Assembly (NCBI GenBank): GCA_031411695.1
Contig: JANOBO010000010.1
Span: 1 to 10,189 of the forward strand
Source of the DNA: JAIBCL01 sp031411695
GTDB taxonomy: Bacteria > Verrucomicrobiota > Verrucomicrobiia > Verrucomicrobiales > Verrucomicrobiaceae
Direction of reading: 5' to 3'
Length of the DNA stretch: 10,189 bases
Under the pieces are notes generated by a model. The model was given only the letters and a program-made list of their open reading frames with translations, had not been told where the DNA came from and made no database searches. This document shows positions 1 to 5,673 of the stretch, piece by piece. Within the stretch, counting starts at the first letter, position 1. Each line of letters starts with the position of its first letter. A program made the position numbers and the translations under genes.

Positions 1-204
1 TTCGTCTCCTGACCCCTTCCTGTGCAGTGCTCACCGGCAGACACCCTGGCGCGCAACTGGTCCCCGTATGAGACGACCACCCAGGCCCGTTACCGCTGCA
101 CAGGCATGGAGATCGGCAAGATGTGGGCCTTCCGCATCGCGGCCATCGGCGGCAGCACCGGCCAGAGTGAATGGAGCGCGGAGGTGGTGCGCATGGCGGC
201 GTAG
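1..204 (+). pseudogene. C-terminal end of a fibronectin type III protein, frame probably broken
   Basis: The open stretch from a GTG at 22 to TAG at 202-204 reads as the last strands of a fibronectin type III domain: a 'VQCS' strand, then 'WSPYETTTQARYRCTG', then 'WAFRIAAIGG' and a closing 'GQSEWSAE'. This pattern is typical of FN3 domains at the C-terminus of Verrucomicrobiota surface or structural proteins. It lacks the first strands of the fold, so the gene must start left of the window. In the same frame a TGA lies at 10-12, which blocks read-through. Frame 2 upstream reads S-S-P-D-P-F-L up to position 22 and would join smoothly to V-Q-C-S if one base were restored near 22. I therefore read this as a frameshifted 3' end, either a real mutation or a sequence error. 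The alternative, a 60-aa gene starting at GTG 22, would be half a domain and is unlikely. The FN3 assignment is fairly sure; pseudogene status is inferred. Confidence 0.55.
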
Positions 205-207
205 TCG

Positions 208-226
208 GCGCCTGAGAGGCGCGTTT
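208..226 (+). terminator. Terminator-like hairpin after the FN3 gene
   Basis: A perfect 6-bp GC-rich stem (GCGCCT 208-213, AGGCGC 217-222) with a GAG loop begins 3 nt after the TAG stop at 202-204 and is followed by GTTT. The T tract is short, so a rho-independent role is possible but not secure. Its position immediately after the stop codon favours it. Confidence 0.35.
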
Positions 227-501
227 GCGGTGGTTGAGCGGTTGTTGAGGGGCGCTGAGGTGCCGCTGAGCAGTGGTTTGGATCATCGCAGACGCGCGCG
301 GCTTGGGCGCGGGGGAGACACGCTGAAGCGTGAACAACGGTGAGGGACAACGTGGATTGCGGCTTCTTCGGCGCTTTGCCCGGCAGCCCTGCTGCGGTTT
401 TCTCTTGCTCTCAAGCATGCTCAATGGCTTCCGCTCGGCTTTCCGGCCAATCCTCGGGACCGGCCGGGTCTGCCGGTGATTTTTCGATTTGGCGGCGTGT
501 T

Positions 502-521
502 GCGAGCCGAGACGGACTCGC
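502..521. repeat. REP-like imperfect palindrome
   Basis: GCGAG (502-506) pairs with CTCGC (517-521), and inside it CCG (507-509) pairs with CGG (513-515), leaving an AGA loop and one bulged A at 516. That makes an 8-bp stem. No T tract follows, so it does not look like a rho-independent terminator. It lies 35 bp before the 7-bp tandem repeat, and the two may form one dispersed element. Confidence 0.4.
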
Positions 522-556
522 CTACTCCCGCTCCCACCTCCGAACTCCAATCTTCC

Positions 557-584
557 GTCATTCGTCATTCGTCATTCGTCATTT
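557..584. repeat. 7-bp tandem repeat GTCATTC, four copies
   Basis: Three exact GTCATTC units (557-563, 564-570, 571-577) are followed by GTCATTT (578-584). The array ends 24 nt before the start codon of the small unknown gene. The same motif occurs on the other strand at 1366-1377 (GAATGACGAATG), beyond the far end of that gene. Short GAATGAC-type arrays are common intergenic filler in Verrucomicrobiota, so this is probably a dispersed repeat rather than a gene-specific operator. Confidence 0.7.
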
Positions 585-608
585 CACCCTTCCAACCCAA
601 CTCGATCC

Positions 609-1058
609 ATGAAAACCAAATCAACACCGATCCATCGTCAACCCACGGCTGCTTCCGCAGAACCACGCTCAACCAAGCTCATCGGCGCACCGCGCCCCTC
701 AGCCACTGCAAACTCCGCTCTTGGCTCCTTCAATCCCGCTCTGCCTCTCGATGGCTCGCTGATCGTGGCGGATGTGCTGCGGGATCAGTTCAATGCGCTG
801 AATGACGACACGCAGACGCGGGTCACGCAGCCGGTCTTCGATGCGGAGGTGGCGCAGCTGAACGGGGAGATCAATGCGCGCATGACGCTGGCCCAGGTGG
901 ATGCGCAGATCTACTCCGCGATCCAGGCGACGGCGCGGAATCCGATCAACGTGCAGCCGCTCTACATCGCGATCTCAGAACCGCCCACGGCGTACGAGGT
1001 GCAGGCGATTTTGGACCGGCTGAATGAACTGATCACAGGGGTGTATCGCGCGCCGTGA
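609..1058 (+). CDS. Small protein of unknown function (149 aa)
   Basis: I do not know a function for this protein. The ATG at 609 (ATG AAA ACC AAA) is chosen because the upstream part of the open frame, back to a TTG at 489, runs through the hairpin and 7-bp repeat. Residues 1-40 are basic and rich in Ala, Pro, Ser and Thr, with no hydrophobic core, so no signal peptide is evident. From residue 42 a folded part begins with N-P-A-L-P-L-D-G-S-L, then a helical stretch (VADVLRDQFNALNDD), and it ends with a helix (EVQAILDRLNELI) and a short basic tail. I recall related Verrucomicrobiota proteins with the same 'LPLDGS...LRDQFNAL' start and 'PPT..EVQ.ILDKLNEL' end that carry a collagen-like Gly-X-Y insert between the two parts. 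Here that insert is absent. The gene lies downstream of the FN3 gene on the same strand, and such genes may be paired. No Shine-Dalgarno sequence is visible. Confidence 0.75.
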   Translation: MKTKSTPIHRQPTAASAEPRSTKLIGAPRPSATANSALGSFNPALPLDGSLIVADVLRDQFNALNDDTQTRVTQPVFDAEVAQLNGEINARMTLAQVDAQIYSAIQATARNPINVQPLYIAISEPPTAYEVQAILDRLNELITGVYRAP

Positions 1059-1076
1059 CTGGGAGGCTGGTTGGGA

Positions 1077-1098
1077 AGAGAGTCGGAGGAGGCTCTTT
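1077..1098 (+). terminator. Weak terminator-like stem after the small unknown gene
   Basis: Positions 1077-1084 pair with 1091-1098 over 8 bp including two G-T wobbles, around a GGAGGA loop. The 3' arm ends in TTT. The stem starts 19 nt after the stop codon. The stability is modest, and position is the main argument. Confidence 0.25.
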
Positions 1099-1170
1099 GA
1101 GTACCATGCTGTTCAGGAATCGGGCGGGCCGAAATTGACGGGGGCGGGTGAGCGAGCGGCGGCGAAGCCC

Positions 1171-1205
1171 CCTCACCCCAGCCCTCTCCCGGGGGAGAGG
1201 GAGCC
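1171..1205. repeat. CCCTCTCCC-type palindromic intergenic repeat
   Basis: CCCTCTCCC (1182-1190) and its exact complement GGGAGAGGG (1193-1201) form a 9-bp stem with a two-base loop, preceded by CCTCACCCCAG. This 'CTCACCCC.GCCCTCTCCC...GGGAGAGGG' pattern is a widespread dispersed repeat in many high-GC bacteria, known from general experience. It usually sits between genes and carries no coding information. Confidence 0.6.
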
Positions 1206-1246
1206 GGAGGCGCTGCTGCGTCCCGGGGGTGTGGCGGGTTCCTGGA

Positions 1247-1394
1247 GGAGTGGAGGAGTGGAGGAGTGGAGGAGTGGAGGAGTGGAGGAGTGGCGGAGTG
1301 GCGGAGTGGCGGAGTGGCGGAGTGGAGGAGTGGCGGAGTGGCGGAGTGGCGGAGTGGCGAATGAGGAATGACGAATGGCGGAGTGGCGGAGGGC
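1247..1394. repeat. 8-bp tandem repeat GGAGTGG(A/C), 14 uninterrupted units
   Basis: Fourteen exact-length units of GGAGTGGA or GGAGTGGC run from 1247 to 1358. The last base of the units reads A five times, C four times, A once, C four times. After an interruption (1359-1379) containing GAATGAGG and GAATGACGAATGG, one more GGAGTGGC (1380-1387) and a decayed unit follow. The regular period and block-like variation fit growth by replication slippage. The array is not a CRISPR, because there are no spacers. Confidence 0.85.
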
Positions 1395-1452
1395 GGGGGA
1401 TGGATTCAAAACTCCGTGTGTTGTCATTTTGGTAAAGCGGGGTTACTTCACG

Positions 1453-1494
1453 GCCCGGCGTGCGTGATGAAGGCGCGCGGGGCTTTCTTTTTCT
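1453..1494 (+). terminator. Rho-independent terminator candidate upstream of the transporter operon
   Basis: GCCCGGCGTG (1453-1462) pairs with CGCGCGGGGC (1474-1483), with one G-G mismatch and one T-G wobble in ten positions. The 11-nt loop is followed at once by TTTCTTTTTCT (1484-1494). This is the strongest terminator signal in the window. It could end transcription from the upstream small gene, or act as an attenuator in the leader of the transporter operon, 98 nt before its ATG. Positions 1446-1452 can pair with parts of the loop (1463-1472), which gives a possible competing fold. Confidence 0.5.
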
Positions 1495-1559
1495 GAGGCT
1501 CATGATCGATGCACGAACACGCAACCCACGGCAGGCGGCACCCACGGCGGGCGCCGCCA

Positions 1560-1578
1560 CCAGTCACGGTGTGACTGG
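1560..1578. promoter_or_regulatory. Perfect 8-bp inverted repeat before the permease gene
   Basis: CCAGTCAC (1560-1567) and GTGACTGG (1571-1578) are exact complements around GGT. The repeat ends 13 nt before the permease ATG and is followed by GCTACCTTAAG, with no T tract, so a terminator role is unlikely. It could be an operator for a dimeric repressor or an RNA hairpin affecting translation. No regulator gene is nearby to decide between these. Confidence 0.4.
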
Positions 1579-1591
1579 GCTACCTTAAGCC

Positions 1592-2353
1592 ATGCGGATC
1601 TTCTGGGTGCTTCTGAAAAAGGAGCTGCGTAGCTTCTTCGTGTCGCCGGTGGCCTACATCGTCATCGCGCTGATCATGGTGCAGAGCGGGTTTTCATTTC
1701 GCGCGGCGCTGTCGGTGCTGGAAACGGGCTCGGGCAGCGCGGGCAGCATCGTGAAGTGGACGTTTGATTCGCATTGGTTCTGGCTGTCGTACTTTTTCAT
1801 CTTCCCGCTGATCACGATGCGGCTCTTCGCGGAGGAGAAGAAGATGGGGACGCTGGAGACGCTGTTCACGGCGCCGGTGCGCGCGTGGCAAGTGGTGGGG
1901 TCGAAGTATGCGGCGGCGGTGATCTTTTACTGCATCCTGTGGCTGCCGAGCCTGGCAAACTTCGGGCTGGTGACGTGGCTGACGGGCGGGGCCATCGACA
2001 TGCCGATGGGTGAGCTGCGCGGCAGCTACCTCATCCTGCTGCTGATGGGGCTGTTCAACATCGCCATCGGCTGCTTTGCGTCATCCCTGACGGCAAACCA
2101 GATCGTGGCGGCGGTGATCTCCTTCACGGCGAGCATCATGCATTACCTCATCGGCATCTTCATCTTGTATGTGGGCCGGAAGGTGCCGGAGATCTTCGTG
2201 GATACCGTCGGCTACATCGCCTCGGTGGAGCACATCCGCGCGTTCACTTCGGGGCTGATCGATACGCGGCCGATTGTTTATTATCTGAGTCTGTCGCTGC
2301 TGTTTCTGGGGCTCACCCATCAGGTCGTGGAGTTCAGGAGGTGGAAGCTGTGA
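1592..2353 (+). CDS. ABC-2 type transporter permease, GldF-like
   Basis: Integral membrane subunit of an ABC-2 type exporter-like complex, 253 aa, the usual size for this family. Six hydrophobic segments are visible at about residues 18-36, 61-79, 104-130, 145-164, 168-194 and 226-243. Between segments 2 and 3 the cytoplasmic motif EEKKMGTLETL (81-91), followed by 'FTAPV', is characteristic of GldF/ABC-2 permeases and is thought to contact the ATPase. The N-terminus starts with the typical basic helix 'LLKKELRSFF'. The next gene overlaps it by 4 nt and encodes a GldG-like protein, which is the standard partner. An ATP-binding subunit, usually encoded directly upstream, is missing here; instead there are 533 bp of repeats. 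No Shine-Dalgarno sequence precedes the ATG. GldF is named for gliding motility in Bacteroidetes, but in Verrucomicrobiota the substrate and role are unknown, so I give no symbol. Confidence 0.85.
   Translation: MRIFWVLLKKELRSFFVSPVAYIVIALIMVQSGFSFRAALSVLETGSGSAGSIVKWTFDSHWFWLSYFFIFPLITMRLFAEEKKMGTLETLFTAPVRAWQVVGSKYAAAVIFYCILWLPSLANFGLVTWLTGGAIDMPMGELRGSYLILLLMGLFNIAIGCFASSLTANQIVAAVISFTASIMHYLIGIFILYVGRKVPEIFVDTVGYIASVEHIRAFTSGLIDTRPIVYYLSLSLLFLGLTHQVVEFRRWKL
2336..2342 (+). promoter_or_regulatory. Ribosome binding site deciding the GldG start
   Basis: AGGAGGT at 2336-2342 is a full Shine-Dalgarno sequence, rare in this window. It stands 7 nt before the GTG at 2350, which overlaps the permease TGA as GTGA. 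The alternative GTG at 2341 lies inside this site and so cannot use it. The arrangement points to translational coupling. Confidence 0.7.
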
Positions 2354-3831
2354 GCAAGGTGCAGGCACATGCGGAGCTGCGGCCGGTGCCGGGCCGGCTG
2401 GGGATCGGGCTGAATGTCCTGATGCAGCTTGTCATCAGCGTGGTGATCTTCGGCGGGCTGAACTACCTGGGCTTTCGCAATTACTGGCGCTGGGATCTGA
2501 GCCCGACGAAGGACCACACGCTGAGCGAGTCGTCACTGAACTTTCTGCGCAAGCTGAACAAGGACATGCAGATCACGGTGGCGCTGCCGCGGGATGCGGA
2601 GTCGTATCCCGACACGCGCGCGCTGGTGGAGGAATATCGGCGCAATGGGAAGAAGCGCATCAAGACGGAGTTCATCGATCCGGCGCGCGACTACGAGCGC
2701 GCGGAGCAGCTCAAGCTCTCCGCCGGCATCCCGCTGACGAAGGGCGGCGTGCTGCTGCAAGGCGCGGGACGCACGCGGTTCATCACGGAGGAGGAGATCC
2801 TCATCAAGGTGAAGGCCTCAAACTCGGACCAGAAGGCCGTCTTCTACCGCGGTGAGGATGCGATCACCTCGGCGATCATCGGGCTGCTGGAAGGCGCAAC
2901 GCGGAAGTTTTATCTGGTGACCGGCAAAGGCGCGCGTGATGAGGAGTCGGCCGCGCAGGATCTCGCCGGGCTGCGTGAGATCGGCCGGCAGCAGAACTTT
3001 GAGGTGGCTCCGCTGAACCTCTCCCCCATCACCGCGATTCCGCGTGATGCCAGCGGGGTGGTCATCGCCGGGGCGCGCTACGATCTGACGGAGCGGGAGC
3101 TGGGCATGCTGCAGGTGTACTGGGCAGCGAAGAGGGCGGCGCTGTTTGTGATGCTGGATCCTGCGGTGGAGACGCCGCGGCTGGCGGGCTTTCTCACCGC
3201 CTTTGGCATCCGGCCGCGCGGAGATCGCGTGTTGTTTGCCGAGATCACGAGCACTGGACCGCAGAAGCTCTTCGAGGTGGAGGGCGTGTTTTCAAAAGAG
3301 ACGGTGATCACGCGGGGACTGGCGGACTCCCCGATCATGCTGGCCGGGCAGACGGAGTCGCTGGACCTCCGGCTGGAGGACCCCTTGCTCAAGGAGCAGT
3401 CCGTGGTGGTGCAGCCGCTGATCGATGCGGCGCCGCGTTACTGGGGTGAGTCTGAGTACCTCGGAGATCTGCCGGTCGCGGGGCCGGAGGATGTGAAGCC
3501 GCCGGTGCATCTCGCCGCTGCCGTGGAGCGGGGCGCGGCGACGGATCAGCGCGTGGGCGTGGACTCCTCACGCATGGTGGTCATTTCAAACCCGCTGCTG
3601 CTCGATCCCAAGGCGCAGGTTGCCGTGGGCCGGGACTTTGTGGCGGGCAGCCTGAACTGGATGATGAACCGCGAAAAGCTCATCGGCGCGACGCCCAAGC
3701 TGAAAGGCAGCTACCGCATCCACATCTCCGCCGAGCAGCACACGCGGCTGTTTTGGATCTCCGCGCTGGCGATGCCTGGCGTGATCCTCGGCCTCGGCTT
3801 TCTCGTGTGGGCCAGCCGCCGCTCATCTTGA
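2350..3831 (+). CDS. GldG-like ABC transporter auxiliary protein
   Basis: Membrane-anchored protein with a large extracytoplasmic part, 493 aa, of the GldG / ABC_transp_aux type that accompanies ABC-2 permeases. A transmembrane helix at about residues 18-41 is followed by 'RWDLSPTKDHTLSESS' (47-62), the family hallmark just after the membrane. Next comes a thioredoxin-like/GIFT-like region with 'ITVALPRD', 'YRRNGKKRIKTEFIDP' and 'GKGARDEES', then a second helix at about 468-486 and a short basic tail. This layout, one helix at each end with the soluble domain between, is normal for the family. The start at 2350 rests on the GTGA overlap with the permease stop and the AGGAGGT seven bases upstream. 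The DUF4340 gene follows after 27 nt, so the three genes form one operon. The soluble domain may bind a polysaccharide or protein substrate, but that is inferred from the family only. Confidence 0.85.
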   Translation: MSKVQAHAELRPVPGRLGIGLNVLMQLVISVVIFGGLNYLGFRNYWRWDLSPTKDHTLSESSLNFLRKLNKDMQITVALPRDAESYPDTRALVEEYRRNGKKRIKTEFIDPARDYERAEQLKLSAGIPLTKGGVLLQGAGRTRFITEEEILIKVKASNSDQKAVFYRGEDAITSAIIGLLEGATRKFYLVTGKGARDEESAAQDLAGLREIGRQQNFEVAPLNLSPITAIPRDASGVVIAGARYDLTERELGMLQVYWAAKRAALFVMLDPAVETPRLAGFLTAFGIRPRGDRVLFAEITSTGPQKLFEVEGVFSKETVITRGLADSPIMLAGQTESLDLRLEDPLLKEQSVVVQPLIDAAPRYWGESEYLGDLPVAGPEDVKPPVHLAAAVERGAATDQRVGVDSSRMVVISNPLLLDPKAQVAVGRDFVAGSLNWMMNREKLIGATPKLKGSYRIHISAEQHTRLFWISALAMPGVILGLGFLVWASRRSS

Positions 3832-3858
3832 CCGTCCCGCGAGCACTCCGTCCTACCC

Positions 3859-5673
3859 ATGCGTTTCACCACCACCGTTCTGATGCTCCTGTGCGCGGCC
3901 GCGCTGGTGGTGGGCATCATCGTGGTCGAGCGGTATCTGCCATCCACAAAAGACGCCGAAGCGCAGCGGCTGAATCCGCTGGCCTTCAATGCTGCGGACA
4001 TCGACGGCGTGGAGCTGGACATCGAAGAGGTGCGCACTGTGTTGGAGTTGCGTGACGGCGTGTGGTTTGTGCAGGAGCCCTTCGAGGACCGCGCGGACCC
4101 TGACCTCATCGCCAAGCTGCTCACGGATCTCCGCGGCATCGAGTGGGTGGAAACCATCGCGAAAGATGAGATGAAAGGTGACTCGTGGAGGAAGGCCGGG
4201 CTGGAGACGGCGCGCGTCCGCGTGCGGCTCAAGTCGAAGGGGGAGATGGTGAACGAGGCATGGTTTGGGAATCCCGCCGCGATCGAGGGCTCCGTTTACA
4301 TCTCCACCGCGCTCGCCGGGCGCGGCACGGTGCATCACGTCGCGCGGACGGCGGTGATGGTGCTATTGAAAAATCCGACGGAGGTGTGGCGTGACTCAAA
4401 GCTGCTGCGCTTCCCCACGAATCAGGTGAAGAAGCTGGCCCTCTCCGATGGCATGGGGGAGGTGGAGGTCACGCGCACCATCGAGTCTCCAGCCTGGATG
4501 CTGTCGAAGCCGCTGCGCACGCGCGGCCATGAGGAGCACATCGAGGAACTCATCTCCACGCTGTTGAACCTCAAGGTGGACTCCACCACCGAGGCCAAGG
4601 GGAGCACCAGCACCACCGCCGGCCCCGGCTCCGGCGGCAGCCTGGAGATCACCATCGACCTCATCGGCAGCGCGGAGCCGCTGAAGGCCGTATTGAAAAA
4701 GCCAGCCGAGAAGCAGACGACGACGGAGGCCACGGCCTCGAATCGCAAGCCGACCTTCACCGTTTCTTCCGAAGCGCTGCAAAGTCTCTGGGCACAGCCG
4801 AATGATCTGCGTGACAACAAGCTCGCCCGCCTGAAGGCAGATACCGTGCAGGAGGTGAAGATCGAGAGCAGCGCCCACCCCGACGTGCTGCTGCAGAAGC
4901 AGAATGACTCGTGGTATCTGCAGAGACACGGGCAGATGGAGCCGGCAAACGGTGAGCGTGTGTCCACCTTGCTCCAGGCGCTGACCACGCACCGCATCCG
5001 TGAGTTTGCCTCGGACTCCGCGTCGAATCTCGAGGCCTATGGGCTGCATCAGCCGATGCTGAGCATCACCTGGACGACGGCCGACAAGCAGGCGCAGAGG
5101 ATTTCATTTGGCCATGACGGGCAGGAGGCGGTGTACGCGAAGTACGATTCCGAGCCGTACGTTTATAAGGTGGCCGCCGCCGTGCTGGCCGCCTTCCCCA
5201 CGGACACGGTGAAGTGGAAGGGGCTGAATCCCCTGCGCTTCAGCCTCTTCGCCCTGCGCCGCGTCAGCCTCGCGCTGGGCACCTCCCCGCCCGTCGTGCT
5301 GGACTACAATCCCGATACCTCCCAGTGGACCGGCACGCTGGCTGGCCGGGACATGACGCCGATGATCGACCGCATGAGGGCGGACCGGCTGGCCGGGGGG
5401 CTGGCGAAGATCCAGGTGCAGGACTGGGTGCAGGACCGCACCGCCGCCGTGGCCGCGCTGGCGGCGCCGGGCATCACCGTCACTCTCGATCTCGGCGTGC
5501 CGGGGAATCCATCGGCGCCGCTGAAGCAACGCACGCTGCGCTTTGCACCGACCAATCCCGGCACGGAGACAGCGATCTACTTTGGCCAGCTCGATGGCGG
5601 CCCCGATGTATTTTACATCTCGCGCGAGTCGCTGCGTGAGCTGCTGGTGCCTGTGTTCAAGAAGAAGGAGTGA
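3859..5673 (+). CDS. DUF4340 domain protein, four related modules
   Basis: Membrane-anchored protein of unknown function, 604 aa, third gene of the transporter operon. An N-terminal helix (about residues 5-23) with a single Arg before it anchors the protein; the rest should lie outside the cytoplasm. The sequence falls into four modules of about 130-150 residues, starting near 40 (NPLAF), 177 (SKLLRF), 317 (NKLARL) and 453 (NPLRF). Each opens with a strand pair, a 'DGVW/DSWYL/SQWTG'-type Trp strand, then a helix of the 'LL..L' kind. Modules 1, 3 and 4 end with strands near 'FGxxx', 'VYI/VYAK/FYIS'. Such repeats match DUF4340, which is found beside GldG in many bacteria. Module 2 carries a low-complexity Gly/Ser/Thr insertion (about 252-263). 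The ATG at 3859 lies 27 nt after the GldG stop, without a Shine-Dalgarno sequence. The stop codon directly abuts that of the convergent methyltransferase. Confidence 0.8.
   Translation: MRFTTTVLMLLCAAALVVGIIVVERYLPSTKDAEAQRLNPLAFNAADIDGVELDIEEVRTVLELRDGVWFVQEPFEDRADPDLIAKLLTDLRGIEWVETIAKDEMKGDSWRKAGLETARVRVRLKSKGEMVNEAWFGNPAAIEGSVYISTALAGRGTVHHVARTAVMVLLKNPTEVWRDSKLLRFPTNQVKKLALSDGMGEVEVTRTIESPAWMLSKPLRTRGHEEHIEELISTLLNLKVDSTTEAKGSTSTTAGPGSGGSLEITIDLIGSAEPLKAVLKKPAEKQTTTEATASNRKPTFTVSSEALQSLWAQPNDLRDNKLARLKADTVQEVKIESSAHPDVLLQKQNDSWYLQRHGQMEPANGERVSTLLQALTTHRIREFASDSASNLEAYGLHQPMLSITWTTADKQAQRISFGHDGQEAVYAKYDSEPYVYKVAAAVLAAFPTDTVKWKGLNPLRFSLFALRRVSLALGTSPPVVLDYNPDTSQWTGTLAGRDMTPMIDRMRADRLAGGLAKIQVQDWVQDRTAAVAALAAPGITVTLDLGVPGNPSAPLKQRTLRFAPTNPGTETAIYFGQLDGGPDVFYISRESLRELLVPVFKKKE

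Larger units (their letters stand above)
205..608. other. 404-bp intergenic region with repeats, no convincing gene
   Basis: No reading frame here has a recognisable product. The region holds the terminator-like hairpin at 208-226; a small GCAGC/GCTGC hairpin (383-395, loop CCT at 388-390) followed shortly by TTTT at 398-401; an imperfect palindrome at 502-521; and a 7-bp tandem repeat at 557-584. The last 24 nt before the ATG at 609 contain no Shine-Dalgarno sequence. The repeat content resembles the dispersed intergenic repeats common in this phylum, which is a recollection and not a search result. Confidence 0.6.
1059..1591. other. 533-bp intergenic region dominated by repeats and hairpins
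   Basis: This gap separates the small unknown gene from the transporter operon. In order it holds a weak terminator-like stem just after the stop (1077-1098), a palindromic repeat of the CCCTCTCCC type (1171-1205), an 8-bp tandem array with an interruption (1247-1394), a strong hairpin with a T-rich tail (1453-1494), and a perfect 8-bp inverted repeat (1560-1578) that ends 13 nt before the permease ATG. TTGTCA at 1421-1426 resembles a -35 box, but no good -10 box follows at 16-18 bp. Long open frames here on both strands are low-complexity products of the repeat (for example repeated HSSTPPLL) and are not genes. Confidence 0.65.

Noticed and set aside
557..584. Iterons of a replication origin
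   Set aside because: Units are only 7 bp, there is no DnaA box cluster, AT-rich stretch or replication gene nearby.
340..612. Open frame of about 90 codons before the small unknown gene
   Set aside because: It crosses the palindrome and the 7-bp repeat, has low-complexity translation and no recognisable motif.
1247..1394. CRISPR-like array
   Set aside because: Units are 8 bp with no spacers between them and no cas genes are present.
1033..1560. Long open frames on both strands with repeated HSSTPPLL or EEWRSGGV peptides
   Set aside because: They are translations of the 8-bp tandem repeat, which stays open in several frames at once; no start signal, no conserved domain.
2341..2349. GTG at 2341 as the GldG start
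   Set aside because: It lies within the AGGAGGT site that serves the GTG at 2350, and the 2350 start gives the usual 4-nt overlap.
4396..5049. 217-codon open frame on the minus strand inside the DUF4340 gene
   Set aside because: High-GC shadow of the real gene; composition is Arg/Gly/Leu-rich and has no family features.
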